Shown piece after piece: positions 1-5,111 of a stretch of 5,656 bases of DNA. The stretch is taken from the NCBI GenBank assembly GCA_031278295.1, contig JAITKQ010000090.1, forward strand, positions 1 to 5,656, in the 5' to 3' direction. Within the stretch, counting starts at the first letter, position 1, and each line of letters opens with the position of its first letter. Origin of the DNA: Spirochaetaceae bacterium. Its GTDB lineage: Bacteria; Spirochaetota; Spirochaetia; Treponematales; Breznakiellaceae. Position numbers and translations under genes: made by a program. The notes beneath the pieces are model-generated. The model searched no databases and was not told the DNA's origin. It saw only the letters and a program-made list of their open reading frames with translations.

Positions 1-20
1 TCACTCATTTGTAACCCCAT
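1..20 (-). CDS. Possible start of a minus-strand gene, cut by the window edge
   Basis: On the minus strand an ATG at 20-18 opens a frame that stays open to the edge, reading M-G-L-Q-M-S. A perfect AGGAGG (minus strand, 34-29) lies 8 bases upstream, which is ideal Shine-Dalgarno spacing. A second ATG at 28-26 is too close to that site and stops after seven codons. Only six codons are visible, so no product can be named. If real, the gene is transcribed away from the tRNA gene. The call rests on the ribosome binding site alone, and no convincing minus-strand promoter was seen between 35 and 120. Confidence 0.3.
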
Positions 21-122
21 TTGGGCATCCTCCTGATACCCTTTAGTTTAATTTGAGTTACATTTTCTTTCTGTCTCAAACCATACTTTTCGGTTACTTT
101 TTCGATGTCTCACTGCGGGTAC

Positions 123-151
123 TTGAAACAAAAAAAGAAAAAGTCTATTAT
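123..151 (+). promoter_or_regulatory. Sigma-70-type promoter of the tRNA-fMet gene
   Basis: TTGAAA (123-128) and TATTAT (146-151) are separated by exactly 17 bases, and each matches the consensus at five of six positions. The A/T-rich spacer is typical of a strong stable-RNA promoter. Counting the last base of the -10 box as -7 places +1 at base 158, the first base of the mature tRNA. Transcription could also begin at G156, so the leader is either absent or only one or two bases long. Confidence 0.75.
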
Positions 152-157
152 GTAAGT

Positions 158-230
158 AGCAAGGTAGAGCAGTTGGCAGCTCGTCGGGCTCATAACCCGG
201 AGGTCGCAGGTTCGAGTCCTGTCCTTGCCA
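158..230 (+). tRNA. Initiator tRNA-fMet (anticodon CAT)
   Basis: The cloverleaf folds completely. The acceptor arms are 158-164 and 223-229 with discriminator A230. The D stem is GAGC/GCTC (167-170 and 179-182), the anticodon stem TCGGG/CCCGG (184-188 and 196-200) with loop CTCATAA (anticodon 191-193), and the T stem GCAGG/CCTGT around TTCGAGT. It is the initiator, not elongator Met: it has three consecutive G-C pairs at the base of the anticodon stem, the A11-U24 pair in the D stem, and an unpaired 1-72 position, all classic bacterial initiator marks. The 1-72 mismatch here is A-C, whereas E. coli has C-A. The 3' CCA is not encoded (GGA follows A230), so a CCA-adding enzyme is needed. It is a single-gene unit with its own promoter and terminator. 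Confidence 0.97.
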
Positions 231-234
231 GGAT

Positions 235-261
235 AAAAAAGCCGCTTGCAGCGGCTTTTTT
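235..261 (+). terminator. Intrinsic terminator of the tRNA-fMet gene
   Basis: The stem GCCGC (241-245), loop TTGCA and GCGGC (251-255) is flanked by six A on the left and six T on the right (256-261). The A and T runs extend the stem to 11 base pairs. It starts four bases after the tRNA's last base. Because the A run is the mirror of the T run, it could also stop transcripts arriving on the minus strand. Confidence 0.93.
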
Positions 262-499
262 GTTATCCGCCGTGTCGCGGAACTCCCCTCCGCAACGGTA
301 CGCGCCCGCCGTCTTCAAACTCCCCCGCGCGGGCAACCCCTTCATAAGCAACACAGGACAAGCCGGCCAAACGGGGGTGGCATCCGGCCGGATTCCGGCG
401 AAATGAACCCTATACCCGTCCGTCAAGCCAAATTCATGCTTTGAAACCAGTCGGCAGGCGGCGGCTGATGCCGATACTTAAATAATGACGGAGTATAAA
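262..499. other. Non-coding gap between the tRNA terminator and the spiro-SPASM gene
   Basis: I see no gene here. The DNA is GC-rich up to about 420 and contains short CCGG-rich self-complementary stretches (around 360-402), then turns more A/T-rich near 470-500. A promoter for the downstream gene is expected at the right end, but no pair of -35 and -10 boxes with acceptable spacing was found: TTGAAA at 441-446 has no good -10 at 16-18 bases, and the TATAAA at 494-499 has no -35. Confidence 0.5.
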
Positions 500-574
500 A
501 TGAACAAATGTGGAGGTTGTCTTGAATACGGGATACAACGCCGCCGTAGTACTTTTTGCCGGCGACCTGCATGA
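500..574 (+). CDS. Possible 24-codon leader ORF overlapping the spiro-SPASM start
   Basis: An ATG at 500 sits six bases after GGAG (490-493), a better initiation site than any start of the large downstream frame. It encodes a 24-residue peptide beginning M-N-K-C-G-G-C, rich in Arg near its end, with stop TGA at 572-574, and it overlaps the start of the larger gene in another frame. It may be a leader peptide coupled to the downstream gene, or the true start of that gene separated from it by a one-base indel: removing T509 would give M-N-K-V-E-V-V-L-N in the main frame. It could also be chance. No family resemblance is visible. Confidence 0.25.
   Translation: MNKCGGCLEYGIQRRRSTFCRRPA
512..516 (+). 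promoter_or_regulatory. Shine-Dalgarno site deciding the spiro-SPASM start
   Basis: GGAGG lies five bases before TTG522 and inside the alternative N-terminal extension that starts at GTG510. If this is the working site, the protein starts at the TTG and reads M-N-T-G-Y-N-A-A-V-V, placing the first beta strand right at the N-terminus as is usual for GT-A folds. Confidence 0.5.
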
Positions 575-2138
575 AGAGGCGTTTGAAAAGGCTTTTGACG
601 GTAAAAGCGCCCTCGATCTTGCGTTGAAAAGGGCCGCCGCGTTCCCTTACGCCGTAAAAATTACGGTGCTGGCGCCAAATGATTTTGATGAAACGCTGAT
701 ACCCGGTTATGTTGAGCGCATAGAGCTTGTACGCGGGGATTCATGGAACACCAAAACTTTACTGCATTCGCTTGCGCGCGCAGGCGAGGGATTCGATCTG
801 AGCTATTTCAGTTGGATGGACACCCCCTTTCTCGATGTTGGCCTGGCGGGGGACCTTGCGGGACGGCATCTGCGCGGCGTGGCCGAGTATTCCTACGCGG
901 ACGGCTGGCCCGGCGGTCTCGCGCCGGAAATCCTATCGCCGGGCACTGCCGGAATTCTTGCACGGATAAACGGAGACAACGAAGCGCCGGTGGAACGGGA
1001 TACGATTTTTGCCGTCCTACAGAAGGACATCAACACGTTTGACATCGAGACGGAGATTTCACAGATCGACTTTAGCCGGCACAGGCTGAATCTCGCGGCC
1101 TGCTCCAGGCGCAACCTGCTGCTCTTGAAACGCTTTTGGGATGCAGGTGTCGCCGGCACCGTGAATACGACGGACGCTGCCGGACGGATCATCGTTGAAA
1201 GGCCCGGCCTGCTCCGTAGCCTCCCGGCCTTCTACCCGATTCAGGTCGTGTCCGCCTGTCCGCAGCGTTGCAGGGTCTGTCCGTACCCGAAATCAGGCGT
1301 TTTTCGCTTTTTGGATTTTTTGGGAGGTGAAACGCCCATAAAAAATGATTCCCCCGTACTCAAACCGGAGGATTTTTCAGTTTTACTCGATAAAATTGAG
1401 GATTTTTCCGGCGACGGCGTGGTAGACCTGTCATTATGGGGGGAGCTTGCGCTTCATCCTCAAAAATTCGAGCTTGTCAGGGATATTTTGCGGCGTCCGG
1501 CCCTGTCGCTTGTGATAGAGACTTCGGGGATAGGCTGGGAAACATCTGATTTTGAAACGCTTGCGCGGGAATCAGCCGCCGCGCCGCCGAGGAAGAATCG
1601 CATGGCCGCCCTTTCGTGGATAGTTTCCCTCGATTCGAACGATGAGTCGGGGTACCGTAAGGTACGCGACGAGGGTTTCGGAACGGCGCTTGAAAACGCC
1701 CGCTCCATAATCTCGCTTTTTCCGAAAGACGCCTATGTTCAGGCCTTGCGGATGAAAGGGAACGAAACGGAGATAGAAAAGTTTTACCGGTTTTGGAAGG
1801 ATGAAAAGGCGAATGTTATCATTCAAAAATACGATTCGTTTTGCGGCATCCTGCCGGAACGCTCCGCCGCGGACCTTTCCCCGATAAAACGCGATCCCTG
1901 CTGGCATCTGATGCGCGATATGCCGATCCTGCTGGATGGAAGTGTCCCCGCCTGCCGCTCGGCCCGAATGCCGGGCGATCCCGGAACGGCGGAGCTGCCC
2001 GCCTCGCTGGGCAACGCACTCGACGAGGACCTGGATACCATCTGGCGGCGGGGCGAGTCCGTCTATGAGCGGCACTGCGCCGGAAACTACGGTGGCCACT
2101 GTTCAAAATGCGATGAATACTATACCTTCAACTTTTAA
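522..2138 (+). CDS. Spiro-SPASM protein: radical SAM/SPASM enzyme with N-terminal nucleotidyltransferase-like domain
   Basis: This 538-residue protein (numbered from TTG522) has three parts. Residues about 5-180 resemble a GT-A/cytidylyltransferase fold (like SpsF or KdsB), with NAAVVLFAG at the first strand and WMDTPFLD (98-105) where such enzymes carry a D-x-P-L-x-D motif. The usual nucleotide-binding loop (G-S-x-R-x-P-x-K) is not evident, so catalysis there is doubtful. Residues about 235-430 form the radical SAM barrel: C246-x3-C250-x2-C253 ligates the 4Fe-4S cluster that cleaves S-adenosylmethionine, and L-W-G-E (305-308) fits the SAM-binding 'GGE' strand. The C-terminus is SPASM-like, with C460, G-x4-C478, C519, C527 and C530 available for one or more extra clusters. 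The architecture matches the spirochaete-specific spiro-SPASM family, whose substrate I do not know. TTG522 is chosen because GGAGG (512-516) lies five bases upstream; GTG510 is in frame but lacks a spaced Shine-Dalgarno. The 3' end overlaps the next gene by 26 bases. Confidence 0.93.
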   Translation: MNTGYNAAVVLFAGDLHEEAFEKAFDGKSALDLALKRAAAFPYAVKITVLAPNDFDETLIPGYVERIELVRGDSWNTKTLLHSLARAGEGFDLSYFSWMDTPFLDVGLAGDLAGRHLRGVAEYSYADGWPGGLAPEILSPGTAGILARINGDNEAPVERDTIFAVLQKDINTFDIETEISQIDFSRHRLNLAACSRRNLLLLKRFWDAGVAGTVNTTDAAGRIIVERPGLLRSLPAFYPIQVVSACPQRCRVCPYPKSGVFRFLDFLGGETPIKNDSPVLKPEDFSVLLDKIEDFSGDGVVDLSLWGELALHPQKFELVRDILRRPALSLVIETSGIGWETSDFETLARESAAAPPRKNRMAALSWIVSLDSNDESGYRKVRDEGFGTALENARSIISLFPKDAYVQALRMKGNETEIEKFYRFWKDEKANVIIQKYDSFCGILPERSAADLSPIKRDPCWHLMRDMPILLDGSVPACRSARMPGDPGTAELPASLGNALDEDLDTIWRRGESVYERHCAGNYGGHCSKCDEYYTFNF

Positions 2139-3198
2139 CCGCGATTTTCCCCCTTATACCGTGATCGGCGGCGCGCGGCGGAACGCGGCTACGGGTCTTT
2201 GCGCTGTTTTGCTGAACCGGGGCGGACGCTATGCCCGCGGCGCCTGTTTCAAAGAACTTGAAAACAGCGGTTTTGACTATGTTTTGTCGATGGAAAGCGG
2301 GGAACATTTCGATATCGAGGAATTGAAGGATGTATTTCCGTTTGTCCGTTTTATACTGTTCAAAGACGCTCCCAACACAGGCGTACAGATAAATGTAGCG
2401 GCCGCCGAAGCGGATACACCGCTATTTTTTATGCTTTGGGGTGATTTCCATCCGATTCTGAGCCTCGACGCGGAACGTATCGCCGAACGCTTGTTGATAA
2501 AACCGTACGATGCGGCAAGAATGCCGGCGGAAAAAATGCCGGCGGCAAGAATGCCGGCGGAAAAAAATACAGATGCCAAAAGTCCGTATGCCAGGCTTTG
2601 TACGACGCCAACCCTGCAAAATTCCGCTTTTGAGGTACTCCCGGTCGCGTGCGCTCCGTTGATAAAGGGCAGGAAGTTTGAAACCCTGCCGTTTGCGCCG
2701 GTAAAGGAGGCGGCCCCCACACTGTACCCTTTCAACGCGGCCGGCGTTTACGACAGGGAGCGTTTTATCGGCCTGGGCGGTTTCGATCCCGCGCTGAATT
2801 CCCCGTACTGGCAGTTTTTGGATTTCGGCCTGCGCGCCTGGCTTTGGGGCGAAGAAATACGTTGCACCCAACAGATCCGTTTTAGCCTGGACGAGGATAC
2901 TCCGGCGGAAAATAGCACAGCCGATGAAAGCTACCTTCGTTTTTTCCTGAAAAACCTTGCTCCCGTGATTCAGGCGCCGGGGACGGAAGTCCCTGCCAAA
3001 GACGGCAAAACCGCCGCCGCGTCCGCCCACCTGCCGCTCCGCTGCTTCCTCCCCTACCTGCTCAACACCGCTTGCGGCCCCGTTAGCGCCGCGCGTAATT
3101 TTTCCGAAATCCGTAGATGGGTAAGCGCGAACAGCCGCCGCTTTGTAAACGACATAAACGGAATCATGCCGTTCTGGAACCAGCCCGCGCCGCCCTGA
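2113..3198 (+). CDS. Family-2 glycosyltransferase-like protein with eroded catalytic motifs
   Basis: This 361-residue protein has no signal peptide or membrane segment. Residues about 40-130 follow the GT2 pattern: a conserved-spacing helix-strand (FKELENSGFDYVLSMESG, 46-63), then N-T-G-V-Q-I-N (88-94), matching the 'n.G...N' step before the metal site. Where active GT2 enzymes have D-x-D, this has L-W-G-D-F-H-P (108-114). Residues about 208-256 fit the acceptor half: a GVYDRERFIGLGGFDPAL stretch (211-228) like the 'r..f...GGFDe' motif, then D-F-G-L-R-A-W-L-W-G-E like the 'D.alR....G' helix. Between the halves sits a charged linker with three M-P-A-x-(K/R) repeats (137-151). The start ATG2113 lies within the last 26 bases of spiro-SPASM with no strong Shine-Dalgarno, which suggests translational coupling. 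Upstream in-frame codons back to 1936 only shadow the earlier gene. Inference: a partner of the radical SAM protein, perhaps binding a nucleotide sugar or having lost catalysis. Confidence 0.9.
   Translation: MNTIPSTFNRDFPPYTVIGGARRNAATGLCAVLLNRGGRYARGACFKELENSGFDYVLSMESGEHFDIEELKDVFPFVRFILFKDAPNTGVQINVAAAEADTPLFFMLWGDFHPILSLDAERIAERLLIKPYDAARMPAEKMPAARMPAEKNTDAKSPYARLCTTPTLQNSAFEVLPVACAPLIKGRKFETLPFAPVKEAAPTLYPFNAAGVYDRERFIGLGGFDPALNSPYWQFLDFGLRAWLWGEEIRCTQQIRFSLDEDTPAENSTADESYLRFFLKNLAPVIQAPGTEVPAKDGKTAAASAHLPLRCFLPYLLNTACGPVSAARNFSEIRRWVSANSRRFVNDINGIMPFWNQPAPP
2512..2566 (+). repeat. In-frame 15-base tandem repeat (M-P-A-x-K/R) in the GT2-like gene
   Basis: ATGCCGGCGG occurs at 2521, 2536 and 2551, a period of exactly 15 bases. 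A larger 30-base period covers GCGGCAAGA plus the following unit (2512 and 2542). Each 15-base unit encodes M-P-A-E-K or M-P-A-A-R, so gain or loss of units keeps the frame. The repeats fall in the linker between the two halves of the protein, where length change should be tolerated. Confidence 0.9.
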
Positions 3199-3207
3199 CT
3201 TTTTGCC

Positions 3208-3255
3208 CGCGCAAACCGGTTTAACGCGGACATGCTTCAAACGGAAGCGTCCGTT
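3208..3255. terminator. Weak inverted repeats between convergent genes
   Basis: Two small inverted repeats fill the gap between the GT2-like stop and the folC stop. One is the palindrome AAACCGGTTT (3213-3222) flanked by CGCG on both sides (3208-3211 and 3225-3228). The other is AACGGA-AGCG-TCCGTT (3240-3255), which ends directly at the folC stop codon. Neither is followed by a proper T run on either strand, so a terminator role for these convergent genes is only plausible. Confidence 0.35.
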
Positions 3256-4656
3256 CTAACGGGAGTCTGTTTTTACAAAGTCCCGTATCTCGGCGGCAAG
3301 GTAGAACGAACCGATGCCAAGCACGGGTAGCGCTTCTTTCCGGGCCCTGTCCAACGCCCGCCTCATGCCGTCCGCCGTATCCTTGACAAGGCCTATTTCC
3401 GTTTTTATGTTGCTGCCGCCCGCCTGCCGCCGTTTAAACGTTTCGTAAACCTGCTCCGGACCGCTCATCTTGAAAGTGCCGGGGGTGGTTACCACTATGT
3501 ACGAGAAGTGGGGAAGCAGGGCATCCGCCATCGCCTCGTCATTCTTGCCAAGCGCACACCCAAAAATAAGGACGCCGCCCTGCCCGTACAGTTCTGTAAA
3601 AGTTTTAACGCACAGACGTACGCTTATGTCCGTATGCGCGCCGTCCACAACTACGGGCGGATCATCGCACAGTTTTTCGAAGCGGGCAGGCAGGCTAAAA
3701 CCGGCGAGGCCCCGCCGGATCGTCCCGGCCTTTACACAGGGAAAGGCTTTTTTAAGGGCAAGCACGGCCAGCGCCGCGTTTTGCCCCTGAATCTCGCCGG
3801 GAATCGCAACGGATAGTTCCAAAGCTTCGTCAAAAAAGCCTTTTTCCCTAAAGTTTAGCGTAAAATCAGTACCGCCGCGGCTCACCTTCATATTGTCGAT
3901 GGAGACAATTTCGGGACAGTAAAAAATTTCCGCGTCCAGTTTGGCCGCCGTCCGCCTAAAAACATCAAGCGCCTCCGGTGGCTGTTCGGCAAGGATGAGC
4001 GGACGTTTCTGTTTGATCACGCCCGCCTTCTCCCCGGCAACGGCGCTCAAGGTGTTTCCCAAAAATTCCGTATGCTCAAGCTCTATACCGGTGATCACGG
4101 CGACGGCGCTGTCAACTATGTTTGTCGGATCAAGCCGCCCGCCCATGCCCGTTTCAACGATAAGCGCGTCGCACCCGGCCTCGCGGGCGCAGAGAAAGTA
4201 CAGCAGGGTCAAAAGTTCAAAAAAGGTGGGCTCCGGGCTGCATCCATCCGAAACGTCCAGCATCGCACCGTACGCTTCTGTCGATGGATCACAGAGGATG
4301 TCGGCAAGATGGCGCAGTTCTTCACCGGCAGCAAGGTATACCGACTCGTCAAAAAAAGTATCGCCCAGCGTAATCCGTTCGCGGTATTCGACAACGTGAG
4401 GCGACATATACCTAGCCGGACGCATCCCCTCCGCCTCAAGGATGCGGGTAAGCATAGCCGTTATGGAGCCTTTGCCCTTGGAACCGGCAATGTGTACCGA
4501 AGGGGCGCAACGTTCCGGATGCCCCGCAAGTTCGCCGATGATCCGCATCCGCTCCGGCCTCATGCTGGGCGGGGTGTACCCCTGCTCCAGGTTTATAAAA
4601 CGCGAAAGCCAGTCAAATATCTCCGCGCTCCGTGAAAATTTCGCTTGTCCGTCCAT
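3256..4656 (-). CDS. folC: Folylpolyglutamate synthase / dihydrofolate synthase (FolC)
   Basis: FolC is a cytoplasmic Mur-ligase-type enzyme. It uses ATP to join glutamate to folates and, in bifunctional forms, to dihydropteroate. The 466 residues (typical bacterial length about 420-430) contain, in order: P-loop HIAGSKGKGS (55-64); M-S-P-H-V-V-E-Y-R-E-R-I (84-95); VETGMGGRLDPTN (167-179); ELEHTEFLG with AGEKAGVIK (192-215) around the metal-binding His; VVDGAHTD (336-343) opening the C-terminal domain; LIFGCALGKNDEAM (363-376); and GIGSFYLAAEIRDF (447-460). Two positions differ from what I know as usual: Glu for Asp before H195, and Thr for Asn in D-G-A-H-N. The start at 4656 is chosen because CAGGA (minus strand, 4668-4664) lies seven bases upstream and M-D-G-Q-A-K-F starts where the family normally begins. 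An in-frame ATG at 4797 would add 47 residues unlike FolC. It converges on the spiro-SPASM/GT2-like pair, with which it shares no obvious function. Confidence 0.96.
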   Translation of the reverse strand: MDGQAKFSRSAEIFDWLSRFINLEQGYTPPSMRPERMRIIGELAGHPERCAPSVHIAGSKGKGSITAMLTRILEAEGMRPARYMSPHVVEYRERITLGDTFFDESVYLAAGEELRHLADILCDPSTEAYGAMLDVSDGCSPEPTFFELLTLLYFLCAREAGCDALIVETGMGGRLDPTNIVDSAVAVITGIELEHTEFLGNTLSAVAGEKAGVIKQKRPLILAEQPPEALDVFRRTAAKLDAEIFYCPEIVSIDNMKVSRGGTDFTLNFREKGFFDEALELSVAIPGEIQGQNAALAVLALKKAFPCVKAGTIRRGLAGFSLPARFEKLCDDPPVVVDGAHTDISVRLCVKTFTELYGQGGVLIFGCALGKNDEAMADALLPHFSYIVVTTPGTFKMSGPEQVYETFKRRQAGGSNIKTEIGLVKDTADGMRRALDRARKEALPVLGIGSFYLAAEIRDFVKTDSR

Positions 4657-4663
4657 CTGTGCG

Positions 4664-4668
4664 TCCTG
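4664..4668 (-). promoter_or_regulatory. Shine-Dalgarno site deciding the folC start
   Basis: On the minus strand CAGGA stands seven bases before ATG 4656-4654. No comparable site precedes the in-frame ATG at 4797, so the shorter protein is preferred. Confidence 0.6.
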
Positions 4669-4686
4669 TATTGTCGGGTGCGTCCA

Positions 4687-4713
4687 CCCGCAAGCGCGGG
4701 CCGGGCTTGCGGG
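4687..4713 (-). promoter_or_regulatory. Hairpin in the folC leader
   Basis: CCCGCAAGC (4687-4695) and GCTTGCGGG (4705-4713) are perfect 9-base inverted repeats around a 9-base loop. In the folC transcript the hairpin ends about 18 bases before the ribosome binding site. It has no following U run in either direction, so it is not a standard terminator. It could be an RNA stability or attenuation element, or one of the GC-rich palindromes scattered through this region. Confidence 0.5.
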
Positions 4714-4811
4714 GCTGTTTTCCCAGGCAAGACCCGTACTGTACCTTGTCAGAACTTCCTGCCTGTAACCCGCCAGCGGGCTTGCTTCCACGTCCACGCC
4801 GAAACCAACAA

Positions 4812-4841
4812 AGTTTACGACTAAGGCGCGATAAATGTCAA
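4812..4841 (-). promoter_or_regulatory. Probable folC promoter
   Basis: On the minus strand a perfect TTGACA (4841-4836) is followed after 18 bases by TAAACT (4817-4812, four of six matches). This predicts a start near 4805 and a leader of about 150 bases before ATG4656. The leader would contain the hairpin at 4687-4713 and the small palindrome at 4769-4780. The in-frame ATG at 4797 would then be only some eight bases from the RNA end. Confidence 0.5.
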
Positions 4842-4843
4842 CG

Positions 4844-4871
4844 CCCGCCAGCCCGCCAGCCCACCAGTGGG
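4844..4871. repeat. Three 8-base tandem repeats ending in a small palindrome
   Basis: CCCGCCAG (4844-4851), CCCGCCAG (4852-4859) and CCCACCAG (4860-4867) are head-to-tail. The last copy is part of the palindrome CCCAC-CA-GTGGG (4860-4871). A related palindrome, CCCGC-CA-GCGGG, stands at 4769-4780. The two differ by one base pair that has changed on both sides. Confidence 0.75.
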
Positions 4872-4915
4872 TTTAAAGGCGCTCCGCGCTAGTATACCGA
4901 GTGCGGGCTTCAGGC

Positions 4916-5033
4916 TCTGCCGTCGGGTTCGATATGGGCGATTGGCATACGCGGCTGTGGGCTGTGTTTCGGGTTCTGCCGTCGCTCCGAAAGGGGCGAT
5001 GTGCATACGCGGCTGTGGGCGGTGTTTCGGGTT
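4916..5033. repeat. Two imperfect tandem copies of a 58-59-base unit
   Basis: The unit begins TCTGCCGTCG at 4916 and again at 4975. The 31 bases at 4945-4975 recur at 5003-5033 with one mismatch (T against G), including an identical GCATACGCGGCTGTGGGC core. The middle of the unit is more diverged, with one small length difference. The pattern looks like a local tandem duplication of an intergenic repeat, not protein-coding DNA. Confidence 0.85.
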
Positions 5034-5043
5034 AAGGGCGTTT

Positions 5044-5060
5044 CCCCGCCTTTGGCGGGG
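5044..5060. repeat. GC-rich hairpin
   Basis: CCCCGCC (5044-5050), loop TTT, GGCGGGG (5054-5060) is a perfect 7-base-pair stem. No T run follows on either strand, so terminator function is unlikely without Rho or other help. Confidence 0.7.
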
Positions 5061-5076
5061 TCGGGCTATCCGCTCC

Positions 5077-5111
5077 AATTCGCTAAACCGCCTATTGCGG
5101 TTTAGCGAATT
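5077..5111. repeat. Perfect 15-base-pair inverted repeat
   Basis: AATTCGCTAAACCGC (5077-5091), loop CTATT, GCGGTTTAGCGAATT (5097-5111). This is the longest perfect inverted repeat found in the window. Arm ends in AATT give four terminal A-T pairs but no free T run, so a terminator would be unusual, though it could act with the GC hairpin just before it. Alternatives are a protein-binding operator, a dispersed palindromic repeat, or the scar of a small mobile element. Confidence 0.85.

Noticed and set aside
53..406. 117-codon plus-strand frame across the tRNA
   Set aside because: It runs straight through tRNA-fMet and its terminator; its H-N-P-E-V-A-G-S-S-P-V segment is the well-known false translation of a tRNA T arm.
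190..426. 78-codon minus-strand frame
   Set aside because: It overlaps the tRNA on the opposite strand and ends in R-T-G-L-E-P-A-T-S-G-L, a familiar tRNA antisense artefact.
441..499. Promoter for spiro-SPASM (TTGAAA at 441, TATAAA at 494)
   Set aside because: The boxes are 47 bases apart and neither has a partner at 16-18 bases.
1936..2112. Extended N-terminus for the GT2-like protein
   Set aside because: Those 59 codons lie fully inside the spiro-SPASM C-terminus, where the other frame holds conserved cysteines; the translation is low-complexity.
2422..3240. 272-codon minus-strand frame opposite the GT2-like gene
   Set aside because: It is the antisense shadow of a gene with clear GT2-like motifs; it shows no domain and has no ribosome binding site of note.
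4821..5078. 85-codon minus-strand frame
   Set aside because: It crosses the tandem and palindromic repeats, lacks a ribosome binding site and reads as low-complexity Arg/Ala/Pro.
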